Shown here piece after piece: positions 1 to 9,041 of a DNA stretch of 64,000 bases (the first letter of the stretch is position 1; every line of letters begins with the position of its first letter). The stretch is from Candidatus Roizmanbacteria bacterium (lineage in GTDB: Bacteria > Patescibacteriota > Microgenomatia > UBA1406 > GWC2-37-13), in the NCBI GenBank assembly GCA_012798265.1, contig JAAZNM010000007.1, positions 62,001 to 126,000 on the forward strand, written 5' to 3'. A program made the position numbers and the translations under genes. The notes beneath the pieces are model-generated. The model saw only the letters and a list, made by a program, of their open reading frames with translations, was not told the DNA's origin and did no database searches.

Positions 1-1544
1 TCAATATCGTCATCAAAGACACCCAAACTTCCTCGGGTGTTGTTAATTTTTTAAGCAATCTTATCCCGACCATCCTGATGGTGGCTTTTTTTGTTTTTCT
101 TTTCCGCCAGGCAAAAGGAGCCCAGGACTCGGTTTTTTCCTTCGGTCAGGCCAAAGTCAAGCGCTTTTCCAAAGATATGCCGAAGATTAGCTTTAATGAC
201 GTTGCCGGAGTTGAGGAAGCTAAAAAAGAGTTGGAAGAGGTCGTTGATTTTTTGAAACATCCCGACAAATACAAAAAGTTGGGGGCACGCACCCCAAAAG
301 GAGTTTTACTTGTGGGGCCATCGGGATGCGGAAAAACCCTGCTTGCCAAAGCGGTGGCCGGAGAAGCCAATGTCCCCTTTTTCTCCATCGCCGGATCGGA
401 GTTTATGGAGATGCTTGTCGGTATCGGAGCAGCCAGGGTCCGCGACCTTTTTTCAACCGCCAAAAAAAGTGCTCCTTCAATTATCTTTATTGATGAGATT
501 GATGCTATCGGACGCGCCCGTTCCGTCGGAGTCATGCCCTCGCACGACGAAAGGGAGCAAACCTTAAATCAAATACTGGTCGAAATGGATGGCTTTACTC
601 CCACCGAACAGGTAGTGGTGGTCGCCGCTACTAATAGGGGCGATTTACTCGACGTCGCCCTTCTTAGACCGGGTCGCTTCGACCGCCGGATAATCGTTGA
701 TTATCCTGATGTCGAGGGCCGAAAAGAGATTACCAAAATCCATGCCCGTGGCAAACCCTTTGAAGAACTGGATTGGGACAAAGTCGCCAAAAGAACCGTT
801 GGTTTTTCCGGAGCCGACCTTGAAAATATGCTTAACGAAGCCGCTATTCATGCTGCCCGACAGAACAAAAACAAGATCTCCATGGAAGATATTGAAGAAG
901 CCGCCACCAAGGTGAAGCTCGGCCCGGAAAAGAAACGGCTCCAATCTGATCTTGATAAAAAATTGACCGCTTACCATGAGGCCGGACACGCCATAGTATC
1001 GCATTTTCTTCCCCATACCGATCCGGTCCACCGGATATCGATCGTATCGCGCGGTATGGCCCTGGGTTATACCTTGATCCCACCGGCCAAAGACAAACTT
1101 CATGAAACTAAAACCCATCTGCTTGAAAAAATAAGTGTCATGATGGGCGGCCGAGCCGCTGAAGAAGCCGTCTTCAACGAAGTGACCACTGGAGGCGCCA
1201 ATGACTTTGACCAAGCAACCCAGATAGCTAAAGCCATGGTGGCCGAGTTCGGCATGAGCAGTCTCGGTCCGATCAACTTCGGTCCGACCAACGATATTAC
1301 CGAATGGGGTAAATCATATATGGAACAAGGTCAAATATCCCAAGAAATGCTGGCAAAAATTGACGAAGAGGTCAAGAAAATCATTACCGACGGATACGGC
1401 CAAGCCGCCTCGACCATAAGGGAAAAAAAGGACCTGTTGGACAGGGTTGCCCAGGCTTTACTCGTTCATGAAAGTTTAGATCAGGAAGAGTTTGAAAAAA
1501 TCGTCGGGCCAAAAGAAAAAATACATGTTTTGGCGAAAAAATGA
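1..1544 (+). CDS. ftsH: FtsH membrane AAA+ zinc protease, 5' end outside window
   Basis: This is the 3' part of the membrane-bound ATP-dependent zinc metalloprotease that degrades misfolded and regulatory membrane proteins. The reading frame is open from base 3, so the ATG at 78 is internal. The residues before it (ending ...NLIPTILM) form the end of the second membrane helix, followed by a cytosolic linker. Visible motifs are a Walker A (GPSGCGKT, with Ser and Cys where GPPGTGKT is usual), Walker B ([11 protein letters not shown]), the pore loop ([14 protein letters not shown]), the second region of homology ending RPGRFDRR, the zinc site HEAGH and the third zinc ligand in the segment ANDFDQAT. 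The N-terminal periplasmic part is missing only because the window begins here. The stop overlaps the next start by 4 bp, so the two genes are co-transcribed. Confidence 0.97.
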   Translation, partial: NIVIKDTQTSSGVVNFLSNLIPTILMVAFFVFLFRQAKGAQDSVFSFGQAKVKRFSKDMPKISFNDVAGVEEAKKELEEVVDFLKHPDKYKKLGARTPKGVLLVGPSGCGKTLLAKAVAGEANVPFFSIAGSEFMEMLVGIGAARVRDLFSTAKKSAPSIIFIDEIDAIGRARSVGVMPSHDEREQTLNQILVEMDGFTPTEQVVVVAATNRGDLLDVALLRPGRFDRRIIVDYPDVEGRKEITKIHARGKPFEELDWDKVAKRTVGFSGADLENMLNEAAIHAARQNKNKISMEDIEEAATKVKLGPEKKRLQSDLDKKLTAYHEAGHAIVSHFLPHTDPVHRISIVSRGMALGYTLIPPAKDKLHETKTHLLEKISVMMGGRAAEEAVFNEVTTGGANDFDQATQIAKAMVAEFGMSSLGPINFGPTNDITEWGKSYMEQGQISQEMLAKIDEEVKKIITDGYGQAASTIREKKDLLDRVAQALLVHESLDQEEFEKIVGPKEKIHVLAKK

Positions 1545-2458
1545 AAACATTACTGCTTATCGACGGAAACGCAGTCATGCACCGGGCCTATCACGCCATT
1601 CCTCCCTTTAAAACCAAAACGGGACAGATAACCAATGTCCTGTACGGTTTCATTTCCATTCTCCATAAAGCCGTTGAGGATTTTAATCCGACTCATCTGA
1701 TTATCTGTTTTGACCTTCCCGCACCGACATTCAGAAAAAAAATGTTTAGCGACTATAAAGCAACAAGAAAAAAGATCGACGATGATTTCAAGATTCAGAT
1801 ACCGCTCGTTAAAGAAAGTCTTGTTGCTGCCAAGATCGCCTATAGGGAAATGGAAGGTTATGAGGCGGATGATCTCATCGGATCGGCCGCCCATGAATTT
1901 CGCCGCCTGGTAGACAAAATTCTTATCCTTTCAGGGGACAAGGACATTCTCCAGCTTGTCAACGATAAGGTGTTTGTGATTACCCCCCATATTGGTTTTG
2001 CCAAAACCAAGATCTATGATCGGCAGAAAATTTATGAACAGTTTAATCTTACCCCAAAACAAATGGTCGATTATAAGGCCCTGGCCGGCGATCAGTCGGA
2101 TAACTATGCCGGAGCCAAGGGTATAGGACCAAAGACTGCCAGTCAACTGATAAATCAATTCGGTAACGTTGAAAATCTTTTTAAGAAGATAAAACAAGTG
2201 AAATCGGAAAAAACAAAAGAGATGCTTATCAGATCTAAAGAGGATATTGTCCTCGCCAAAAAATTGGCTGAAATAGACGAAAACCTTAACCTGGATATCA
2301 AACTGGAACAGGCGGAATATCATGGTTTTAAAGAACCGTTAAGAGAGTTTCTGCTCCGATACGAAATGTTTGCCCTGACCAATCGGCTGTTTAAAAACAA
2401 AAAAAACGTCGTCCCTAAAAAAACATCCTCGTCGACACCACAACTTGGACTTTTCTAA
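1541..2458 (+). CDS. Stand-alone 5'-3' exonuclease (PolA N-terminal-domain type)
   Basis: This is a flap/5' nuclease of the family that forms the N-terminal domain of DNA polymerase I. It would act on RNA primers and 5' flaps during lagging-strand maturation and repair. At 305 residues it is nuclease only; no polymerase domain follows. Acidic metal-binding residues appear in order: D8 (LLIDGNA), D58 (ICFDLPAP), E108/D110/D111 (GYEADDLIG) and D133/D135 (LSGDKDILQLV), then the helix-three-turn-helix DNA-binding segment (KGIGPKTASQLI). The start overlaps the ftsH stop in an ATGA. Many bacteria carry such free-standing copies; whether a separate polymerase I exists elsewhere cannot be seen here. 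Confidence 0.93.
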   Translation: MKTLLLIDGNAVMHRAYHAIPPFKTKTGQITNVLYGFISILHKAVEDFNPTHLIICFDLPAPTFRKKMFSDYKATRKKIDDDFKIQIPLVKESLVAAKIAYREMEGYEADDLIGSAAHEFRRLVDKILILSGDKDILQLVNDKVFVITPHIGFAKTKIYDRQKIYEQFNLTPKQMVDYKALAGDQSDNYAGAKGIGPKTASQLINQFGNVENLFKKIKQVKSEKTKEMLIRSKEDIVLAKKLAEIDENLNLDIKLEQAEYHGFKEPLREFLLRYEMFALTNRLFKNKKNVVPKKTSSSTPQLGLF

Positions 2459-2460
2459 TT

Positions 2461-2469
2461 TGTTATAAT
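2461..2469 (+). promoter_or_regulatory. Extended -10 promoter for the glmS leader
   Basis: TGTTATAAT is a perfect extended -10 (TGn plus TATAAT), 3 bp after the exonuclease stop. It has no convincing -35, as expected for an extended -10. Transcription would begin near 2476 and carry the ribozyme-like leader ahead of glmS. Confidence 0.6.
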
Positions 2470-2504
2470 AATAACGGCTTTAAAAAGCGGTTTTATAAAC
2501 AAAC

Positions 2505-2690
2505 AGCGCGTGGTCCGCCGTTTTTGGCGGAAGACGAGGAAGAAGGGTCTGACCGAAATCAGACAATCGGACCCCTACCGATTTAAGGTGGGGAGTATCT
2601 GCGGAAACCTTCAGGTTAAGCGTTATTAACCTAAAGTGTTTGTTTTAAAGTCTTAAGGCAACTTAAGAACGGAAAAAAACAAACACGGTA
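2505..2690 (+). ncRNA. glmS ribozyme (glucosamine-6-phosphate-activated self-cleaving riboswitch), expanded variant
   Basis: The leader lies directly upstream of glmS and matches the glmS ribozyme fold when compared from memory with the Bacillus and Thermoanaerobacter examples. The elements are the cleavage-site context A2505|GCGC, a P2-like hairpin (CCGCC/GGCGG), the conserved GACGAGGA (2533-2540), a helix GAAGG (2542-2546)/CCTTC (2608-2612) closing a segment with GCGG (2601-2604) able to pair with the 5' CGC, then P3 (AGGTTAA 2613-2619/TTAACCT 2626-2632). After P3 come an 11-bp P4 (2636-2646/2676-2686) and a P4.1 hairpin capped by GCAA (2652-2667). The two-strand internal loop between P4 and P4.1 (AAAGT and AACGGAA) resembles known ribozymes. 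The core is enlarged by two extra hairpins (2548-2564 and 2572-2593). Predicted role: GlcN6P-triggered cleavage represses glmS. Confidence 0.78.
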
Positions 2691-2736
2691 ACGACTGCTT
2701 TTTCTAAGCTTCTTTAATAATTCTATTTGTACATCT

Positions 2737-4494
2737 ATGTGCGGTATATTTGCTTATACTGGAGAAAGCCGTGAAAGCGGCCGGTTAATTGTCAACGGTC
2801 TCCGTTCGCTTGAGTATCGAGGCTATGATTCCTGGGGAGTCGCTCTTAAAAAAAACAACGGGCAAATCTATCTGAAAAAGGCTGTCGGAAAAATCGGCCA
2901 GGCGATTCTCCCCGACACTAATTCATCAATCGGTTTTGGACACACCCGTTGGGCAACCCATGGCGGAGTAACGGAAAAAAACTCCCACCCCCATCACGAC
3001 TGTCAAAAAAAAATCTTCGTTGTTCATAACGGCATCGTTGAGAACTTTGCCCATATAAAAAATGTCTTGTCAAAATCCGGACACCATTTTATCTCAGACA
3101 CCGATACCGAAATCATCGCTCATCTGATTGAGCAAAAACTAAAAAAACAAAAAAGTAGAAGTCAGGCGGTACTCAAAACTTTTAATCAAATTACGGGCAT
3201 GAACGCTCTGATTGTGTTTTTTCCCGACTATGAAGAATTTTATGCAATAAAAAACGGCTCTCCAATCGTTTTTGGCAAAAATAAAAAGGAAAAAATTATC
3301 GCCTCCGATGCATCGGCAATTATCCCATACACGAAAAAAGTCTACTTTCTCGAAGATAATGAACTTTTAATCGTTACAGGCAAAGAAGAAAAACTTATAG
3401 ACAAACAAAACAAAAATGGAACTATTAGATATCTTAACTTGTCTTATGATAAGCAAGATGTTGAAGTTGGGTCATACCCCAACTTTATGTTCAAGGAGAT
3501 TAGTGAACAGCCAAAAGTCTTAAGAGATATTATTAATACTCAACGAGGCAATTTGGGAAAAACCAGCCAGATAATCAGAAAAGCCCGCGGCAGTTATTTA
3601 ATTGGTTGTGGCACCGCTTATTACGCGGCTATCTCCGGAAGCTATCTTTTTGCGAAAATCGCTAAACGCCATATTGACGCCACTATCGGCTCCGAGTTCG
3701 GTTACCTGACCGACTTTCTGACGGAAAAGTCCTTGGTGATTGCCCTTTCTCAATCCGGAGAAACTATCGATACCATATCGGGAATAAAAAAAGCCCGAGA
3801 AAAAAAAGCTAAAATTATGGCCATAACAAACGTTTTGGGATCGACTCTTTACCGGATAAGCGATTATAGAATCCTTCTGCAAGCGGGACCGGAAAAATGC
3901 GTCCTGGCAACCAAGTCGTTTACGGCCAAAATTGCCGTCCTCTACCTTTTATCGCACTGTCTAAACGGTAGCTACGATCAAGGAGTAAACCAAATAAAAA
4001 AAGCTATCGGGGAAACTGAGAGGTTAATAAAATCTACGCAGATTAAAGAATTAGCCAATCGTTTAAAAAATAGTCAGCACATCTACGTTCTAGGCCGAGG
4101 GGTTTCATATCCAACCGCTCTTGAATCGGCTCTAAAAATCAAAGAGGTTTCCTATATCCATGCCGAAGGTTTTGCCTCAGGCGAACTTAAACATGGCGTT
4201 ATCGCCTTAATCAAGAAAGGCACACCGGTCATCGTCTACAATCCCACTGACGAAACCTATAAAGACACTCTGTCATCTGCCTATGAGATGAAAGCACGAG
4301 GAGCTTATATCATCGGTATAGCCGAAAAAAACAGTCCGGTCTTTGACGAATTCATTCAGGTAAACGACTGTCAAGAGGCGGTTATTATTCCCAACGTAGT
4401 CGTCGCCCAGCTTTTGGGTTATTATCTGGCTGTCAGTAAAGGTTATGACCCTGACAAACCGAGAAATCTGGCAAAAAGCGTCACGGTCAAATAA
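2737..4494 (+). CDS. glmS: Glutamine--fructose-6-phosphate aminotransferase
   Basis: GlmS makes glucosamine-6-phosphate from fructose-6-phosphate and glutamine, the first committed step to UDP-GlcNAc and peptidoglycan. The protein begins MCGIFAYTG, so processing exposes the Cys nucleophile of the class II glutamine amidotransferase domain (about residues 2-215, with FGHTRWATHG). Two SIS sugar-isomerase domains follow (about 270-400 with CGTAYYA and SQSGETIDT; about 440-575 with GRGVSYPTALE), ending in the conserved tail LAKSVTVK. The length of 585 residues is slightly short of the usual 600-610. It stands alone behind the ribozyme-like leader, which suggests product-feedback control, and meets the convergent transporter gene 5 bp downstream with no terminator between. 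Confidence 0.98.
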   Translation: MCGIFAYTGESRESGRLIVNGLRSLEYRGYDSWGVALKKNNGQIYLKKAVGKIGQAILPDTNSSIGFGHTRWATHGGVTEKNSHPHHDCQKKIFVVHNGIVENFAHIKNVLSKSGHHFISDTDTEIIAHLIEQKLKKQKSRSQAVLKTFNQITGMNALIVFFPDYEEFYAIKNGSPIVFGKNKKEKIIASDASAIIPYTKKVYFLEDNELLIVTGKEEKLIDKQNKNGTIRYLNLSYDKQDVEVGSYPNFMFKEISEQPKVLRDIINTQRGNLGKTSQIIRKARGSYLIGCGTAYYAAISGSYLFAKIAKRHIDATIGSEFGYLTDFLTEKSLVIALSQSGETIDTISGIKKAREKKAKIMAITNVLGSTLYRISDYRILLQAGPEKCVLATKSFTAKIAVLYLLSHCLNGSYDQGVNQIKKAIGETERLIKSTQIKELANRLKNSQHIYVLGRGVSYPTALESALKIKEVSYIHAEGFASGELKHGVIALIKKGTPVIVYNPTDETYKDTLSSAYEMKARGAYIIGIAEKNSPVFDEFIQVNDCQEAVIIPNVVVAQLLGYYLAVSKGYDPDKPRNLAKSVTVK

Positions 4495-4499
4495 TTTTT

Positions 4500-5390
4500 T
4501 TATTTTGGTCTGGTAGTAATATAAGCTCCTAAAAGAGTCAAAGCGGCCGCTACCAAAAAACCCGGGGAGGTTTTTTCTCCTAAAAGGACTATTGCCCAAG
4601 CTATTGTGGCTACCGGCTGAAGGTACAAAACCATTGAGGCGATCAGGGCTGATCCGTGCTTAATGGCGTATTGATACAAAAGATAATAAACCGCCGTTCC
4701 GATTAATCCCACATAAAAAACGGCAAAAACCGTTTCCCGGTCAATTTTCAACCACCAGTTATGAGAGGAAACGGTCTCTCCCAAAGCCGGGAAAAAAACA
4801 ATTAAAGCGGTCAACAGCGAAAAAACCGCCGTCATCTGTATCGGGGTATATTTTTTTTGCAGTCTTTTTGAATAGATTCCGTAAAAAGAATAAGAAATCA
4901 TGCCGGCAAATATAAGCAAGTTACCCAAAAAACTCCCGGAAAAAGAGCTGGCTTTCCCTATTAGGGGCAACAAAACTATAAAGAGGGTACCCAAAAAACC
5001 CAAAAACACGCCCACGGTTTTTTTGACGGTTATTTTTTCCTTAAGGATAAAATACGAAAAAACCGCCGCCACTATCGGAACGCCGGCATAAATCATCTGG
5101 CCGATACTTGCGGCAGTCAGTCTTATCCCAAAGGAAAAAAGGATTATGTTAATCGTACTCAAAGCGGAAACAACGCTGATACTGACAAAGTCACCGAAAG
5201 AAATCTTCTGTTTCTTAATTGTCAAAATAGGTAAAAAAAATAAACTCGCCAGTATAAATCTCAAAAGGGTAAAACTGAAGGGCGGGATAACTTTCAAACC
5301 GATCTTGACGTATACCGGCAGCACTCCACCGACCAGCGACGCTCCCAAAACGGCCAACAAAGCCAGATTCGCCAACAGATGTTTTTTCAT
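4500..5390 (-). CDS. EamA/DMT-family transporter (RhaT-like)
   Basis: This integral membrane protein of 296 residues has about ten hydrophobic helices arranged as two EamA repeats. Repeat one starts near residue 5 (LANLALLAVLGASLVGG) and repeat two near residue 150 (GNLLIFAGMISYSFYGIYSK). The family of drug/metabolite transporters exports amino acids, nucleotides or other small metabolites; the substrate cannot be read from sequence. The signature LRFILASLFFLP after the second helix and PVATIAWAIVLLGE near the end are typical. It probably shares a transcript with the 36-codon frame just upstream (5403-5513), 12 bp away. Confidence 0.9.
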   Translation of the reverse strand: MKKHLLANLALLAVLGASLVGGVLPVYVKIGLKVIPPFSFTLLRFILASLFFLPILTIKKQKISFGDFVSISVVSALSTINIILFSFGIRLTAASIGQMIYAGVPIVAAVFSYFILKEKITVKKTVGVFLGFLGTLFIVLLPLIGKASSFSGSFLGNLLIFAGMISYSFYGIYSKRLQKKYTPIQMTAVFSLLTALIVFFPALGETVSSHNWWLKIDRETVFAVFYVGLIGTAVYYLLYQYAIKHGSALIASMVLYLQPVATIAWAIVLLGEKTSPGFLVAAALTLLGAYITTRPK

Positions 5391-5402
5391 ACAGCTGTAA
5401 AG

Positions 5403-5513
5403 CTATTGATCAAGCATGCTTAAAAACGGGGCGATCAAAAAGATGAATATGGCGGAGATTAACCCCGTCTCTATACCGACGATATCATCCAACAAACCAT
5501 GTTCTGTCTGCAT
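5403..5513 (-). CDS. Possible 36-residue single-helix membrane peptide
   Basis: This short frame starts MQTEHGLLDDIVGIETG and ends SMLDQ, with one hydrophobic helix (LISAIFIFLIAPFL). It lies between the secA stop and the transporter gene. It is preceded by an extended -10 (rc of 5538-5546) about 24 nt upstream of the ATG. There is no clear Shine-Dalgarno sequence and I recognise no family. It may be a small membrane protein or merely the leader of the transporter mRNA. Confidence 0.35.
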   Translation of the reverse strand: MQTEHGLLDDIVGIETGLISAIFIFLIAPFLSMLDQ

Positions 5514-5537
5514 AGTCTGCTAACGGTTAATACCCTT

Positions 5538-5546
5538 ATTATAGCA
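5538..5546 (-). promoter_or_regulatory. Extended -10 promoter for small ORF/transporter
   Basis: On the minus strand this reads TGCTATAAT, a perfect extended -10. It is flanked by a near-perfect inverted repeat (AACGGTTAA at 5522-5530 and TTAACCGTT at 5550-5558), which could be an operator or alternative pairing with the secA terminator arm. Confidence 0.55.
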
Positions 5547-5550
5547 TAAT

Positions 5551-5569
5551 TAACCGTTTTCTTCGGTTA
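5551..5569 (-). terminator. Weak hairpin overlapping the secA stop
   Basis: A 6-bp stem TAACCG/CGGTTA with a 7-nt loop includes the secA stop codon (5567-5569). No long T-run follows, so termination would be inefficient. Confidence 0.3.
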
Positions 5570-8293
5570 GGCCAACTGCGGATAGTGACATTTCTTCCAT
5601 TTTTTTCCGGAACCGCACCAACACGGATCGTTGCGACCCAGCTTATTTCTCGGGGAAGAAGTGTCTGATGACGTCGTAAATTGATTTGGAGAAGGGGATT
5701 GTTTTTTGTCATGAAAAGGATCGATTGAACTGGCTGATTTGTAGACGACTGGTGATTGGATTTTTTTTTCTTCAATCGTTCCGGGACTCTCCTCAACATT
5801 GATTTTCATGATTCTCCGAGTAATCTCGAAATCTATATCGGAAAGAAGGTTTTCAAACATGGAAAAAGCCTCATTTTTGTACTCGACCAAAGGATCGAGT
5901 TGAGCGTAACCCCTTAGATTTATTCCCTCCCGTAGATTTTCTATAGCCGTCAGATGATCGGTCCAGTATTTATCAAAAGTGGCAAGAAAAAGCATTTTGA
6001 CGACCTCTGACCAAAGATTCTTGCCCAGTTTTTTTTCCTTTTTAAGATACTGTTCCTCCAACTCTGACTGGAGAAAGTTATTGAGACCGATAAGGTCGCC
6101 TCTTTCCCAGTATTTTTTTGCAGAATTTTGGTCAACCGGCAAGATCAGATTGATCTCTTGGGCAAACTTTGACCAGTCCTCCTCTTTTTTCTCCTGATCA
6201 ACAAGCAGAAAAGAGTTGGACAGACTGGAAAACTCTTCCTTAAACATTTCAAAGATCATACCTCTGAATTCTTCTCCGTCACGACTGCCAAGAGCCAGTA
6301 TTTTTCGTCTCCGGCCATAGACAATCTCTCTTTGCCTGTTTAGAACATCGTCAAAATCCACCAAATGTTTGCGTATATCAAAGTTGAAACCTTCAACCTT
6401 AACCTGAGCCTGCTCTATCGCCCGAGATACCATTCCATGACTGATTGGCTGATCTTCGGGAAAGTTCAGGAAGTTCATCATCTTTGTGATCTGGTCACCC
6501 CCGAATATGCGCATCAAATCATCCTCTAGAGAAACGAAAAAACGCGTCTCACCCGGATCGCCCTGTCTGCCTGCCCGACCACGGAGCTGATTGTCTATCC
6601 GGCGGGATTCGTGCCTTTCCGTTCCGATTACGTATAACCCTCCAAGTTTAACCACTTCGTCATGCTCTTTTTGCCATTTTTCCTTTTCTTTTTTGTATTC
6701 AGTCTCTTTATTGCCAAGAAGATAACGATTGGGAGGAGCACCGCCTAAAATAATATCGACTCCCCGACCGGCCATATTGGTCGCCACTGTCACCGCTCCT
6801 TTTTTACCCGCCTGGGCCAGTATCATCGCTTCCCGCTCATGTTGTTTTGCATTAAGAAGTTCGTGGGGAATACCTTTTTTCCTTAGAATATCCGACAATA
6901 ATTCGTTTTTTTCTATCGAAGTGGTACCGACAAGAACCGGTCGACCGTGCCGATAATTTTCGGCCACCTCGGCGGCAACGGCGTTAAATTTTGCTGTTTC
7001 TGTTTTATAGATCATATCGGGTCTGTCAGCTCTTACCATCGGTCGATTGGTAGGAGCAACCAAAACTTCGGTTTTGTATATTTTATGGAGTTCTTCGGCT
7101 TCGGTAGCCGCTGTCCCCGTCATACCAGCCAATTTTTTGTATAACCTAAAATAGTTCTGCAAGGAAACCGTCGCCAGGGTTTTTGACTCTTTTTGGATAT
7201 TGACGTTTTCTTTGGCTTCAATAGCCTGATGAATACCCTCGGAAAAACGCCGGCCGTAAAGAAGACGACCGGTGAACTCGTCAACGATAATAATCTCTCC
7301 GTCTTTGACGATATAGTCCTTATCTTTTTTAAAGAGGGTAGCCGCTTTTAAAGCCGCTTCGATATGATATAAACTATCAAAATCCTTTTCATAAATATTT
7401 TCAACTCCGATCATCGACTCGATTTTCTTGATTCCGGATTCTGTCAGATTGGCCGTTCTTGATTTTTCGTCTATGAGATAATCGCTTTTCTGGTCTAGCC
7501 GTCTGACTACGCCGGCATATTTATAGTATTTGCTGACATCCTCATCGTAAGGAGCGGAAATTATATGGGGAGTACGCGCCTCATCGATAAGAACCGAGTC
7601 GGCCTCGTCTATAACCGCGTAATAGAATCCTCTCTGGACTATTTCTTCTTGGTTTTGGGCCATATTGTCACGAAGATAATCAAAACCAAACTCGCTGTTG
7701 ATTCCGTAAGTGATATCGGCCAGATACGCCTCTCTTCTTGAGACGGGTCGAAGGTGGATCAACCGCCAATCCTGGGCTTCATTATCTTTATGATCCTGAT
7801 CGTAGATGTAAGACTGGTCGCTTATGATCGCCGAGGTTTTCAGACCTAAAAAGTTAAATACGGCTCCCATCCAACCGCAGTCACGCCTGGCCAGATAATC
7901 GTTTACCGTCACCAGATGGACTCCTTTATCGGTTAGGGCGTTTAAATAAAGAGCGGTAGTCGCCGACAAGGTTTTACCTTCGCCGGTTTTCTGTTCGATT
8001 ACTTTACCTTCGTGCAAAGCTACTCCCGCCAAAAGCTGGACGTCAAAATGCCGTTCCCCCAATACCCGACGGGCCGCCTCCCTCACTAAGGCAAAAGACC
8101 AAGGCAGTATCTCATCTAAAGTTTTTTTTTCGGACTGGATATCTTTTCTCAAACTGGCTGTTTCTTTTTTAAAGTCCGAATCCTTCAATTTACGGGCCCT
8201 ATCTTCAAGAAGATTGATCTCGTCGACCTTTTTTTTCAACCGGTTGATATGACGTTCGTTATAATCAAAAAACCTCTTGAATAGATTAAACAT
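5567..8293 (-). CDS. secA: Preprotein translocase ATPase SecA
   Basis: SecA drives post-translational export through SecYEG. In the 908 residues the order is: an N-terminal helical segment, nucleotide-binding domain 1 with Walker A (QKTGEGKT), DYLARRD and the DEAD-type VIDEADSVLIDEART, the preprotein-crosslinking domain, NBD2 with NMAGRGVDI and RGRAGRQGDPGETRFF, the helical scaffold (SWTDHL-like YWTDHLTAIENLREG), and a C-terminal SEC-C zinc motif (NDPCWCGSGKKWKKCH) that binds SecB or ribosomes. The linker before SEC-C is Ser/Pro-rich. It is the last gene of a unit with two exported proteins and nnrD (8328-10386), 34 bp after the preceding gene. SecY is encoded at 58988-60274. Confidence 0.98.
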   Translation of the reverse strand: MFNLFKRFFDYNERHINRLKKKVDEINLLEDRARKLKDSDFKKETASLRKDIQSEKKTLDEILPWSFALVREAARRVLGERHFDVQLLAGVALHEGKVIEQKTGEGKTLSATTALYLNALTDKGVHLVTVNDYLARRDCGWMGAVFNFLGLKTSAIISDQSYIYDQDHKDNEAQDWRLIHLRPVSRREAYLADITYGINSEFGFDYLRDNMAQNQEEIVQRGFYYAVIDEADSVLIDEARTPHIISAPYDEDVSKYYKYAGVVRRLDQKSDYLIDEKSRTANLTESGIKKIESMIGVENIYEKDFDSLYHIEAALKAATLFKKDKDYIVKDGEIIIVDEFTGRLLYGRRFSEGIHQAIEAKENVNIQKESKTLATVSLQNYFRLYKKLAGMTGTAATEAEELHKIYKTEVLVAPTNRPMVRADRPDMIYKTETAKFNAVAAEVAENYRHGRPVLVGTTSIEKNELLSDILRKKGIPHELLNAKQHEREAMILAQAGKKGAVTVATNMAGRGVDIILGGAPPNRYLLGNKETEYKKEKEKWQKEHDEVVKLGGLYVIGTERHESRRIDNQLRGRAGRQGDPGETRFFVSLEDDLMRIFGGDQITKMMNFLNFPEDQPISHGMVSRAIEQAQVKVEGFNFDIRKHLVDFDDVLNRQREIVYGRRRKILALGSRDGEEFRGMIFEMFKEEFSSLSNSFLLVDQEKKEEDWSKFAQEINLILPVDQNSAKKYWERGDLIGLNNFLQSELEEQYLKKEKKLGKNLWSEVVKMLFLATFDKYWTDHLTAIENLREGINLRGYAQLDPLVEYKNEAFSMFENLLSDIDFEITRRIMKINVEESPGTIEEKKIQSPVVYKSASSIDPFHDKKQSPSPNQFTTSSDTSSPRNKLGRNDPCWCGSGKKWKKCHYPQLA

Positions 8294-8327
8294 AAACCGA
8301 ATTAAAAAATGACTAATACGACCCTTG

Positions 8328-9041
8328 TTACTTCAAAAAGTATTCCTGGGGGATAATGACTATCTTTTGGGCGGGAAAATGATTGGGCTCTTTTTCTTTA
8401 CCGGTTTTTATGGCTGTAAAATGAATCGTATCCCCCTCTTTTATCTTGGAAAAACCGACTTTTTCCAAAACCAGTGAATTAATATTAAGAATCTGTTGTT
8501 TCGTTGACGTTTCTATATCGATTGTAAAAACATCTTTTTCGACAGTAGACACCTTTAGCGAATATTCCTCTTTATTAACTTCAGTGATCTTACCTGTTTT
8601 GACCAAATATTTTTCATCCATATAAATAAAGTTGGCGGTAACGGTTTTATCGATCATCGGACCGGTGGCAATTATATAATCACCTTTTTCAATCTGAGAC
8701 ATCTTTATCTCTTTTTTTTGGCCGTTGCTGATTTGATAAATTTTCGTCAGTATCTCATCGTTTTTGACTTCAAGGTCTTCGTCGGTATCGGTTTTTATCG
8801 TCAAAAGGCTGTCGCTTGTTTTTGTGACGAACCCCGATACGGCCTTCCGGTCCTTTTTGTACTGCTCGGATACCGCGTTGACTATCTTTTCCTTGAATTT
8901 TTTGGTATCGCTGTCTATACCCGCTTCATCTGAAGCCGCCTTTGACGATCCGGTTGCCGTCTTAGTCTGCCCCGTAACCGTTCTTGGGACTGACCCGACC
9001 AAAAAGAAAGCGATGCTAAAAACAACAAGTACCTTTTTCAT
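8328..9041 (-). CDS. Exported beta-rich protein with DUF5666-like repeats
   Basis: The 237 residues open with a signal peptide (MKKVLVVFSIAFFLVGSVP) and a low-complexity Thr/Ser/Ala segment. Then come two or three short beta units built as value-then-limit phrases (SGFVTKTSDSLLTIKT; IEKGDYIIATG; TGKITEVNKEEYSLKVST; IKEGDTIHFTA). This pattern resembles DUF5666/OB-like repeats common in exported CPR proteins. No catalytic residues are evident. The start overlaps the stop of the upstream Ig-like protein by 4 bp, so translation is coupled. Function unknown; a cell-surface or metal/ion-binding structural role is only a guess. Confidence 0.72.
   Translation of the reverse strand: MKKVLVVFSIAFFLVGSVPRTVTGQTKTATGSSKAASDEAGIDSDTKKFKEKIVNAVSEQYKKDRKAVSGFVTKTSDSLLTIKTDTDEDLEVKNDEILTKIYQISNGQKKEIKMSQIEKGDYIIATGPMIDKTVTANFIYMDEKYLVKTGKITEVNKEEYSLKVSTVEKDVFTIDIETSTKQQILNINSLVLEKVGFSKIKEGDTIHFTAIKTGKEKEPNHFPAQKIVIIPQEYFLK

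Noticed and set aside
645-1214. 189-codon frame antisense to ftsH
   Set aside because: It mirrors the conserved FtsH coding sequence, has no family match, promoter or ribosome site, and is typical of shadow frames.
2505-2690. Structured leader as RNase P RNA, tmRNA or SRP RNA
   Set aside because: RNase P core boxes, a tRNA-like end with CCA and the SRP apical loop are all absent; element order and context fit the glmS ribozyme.
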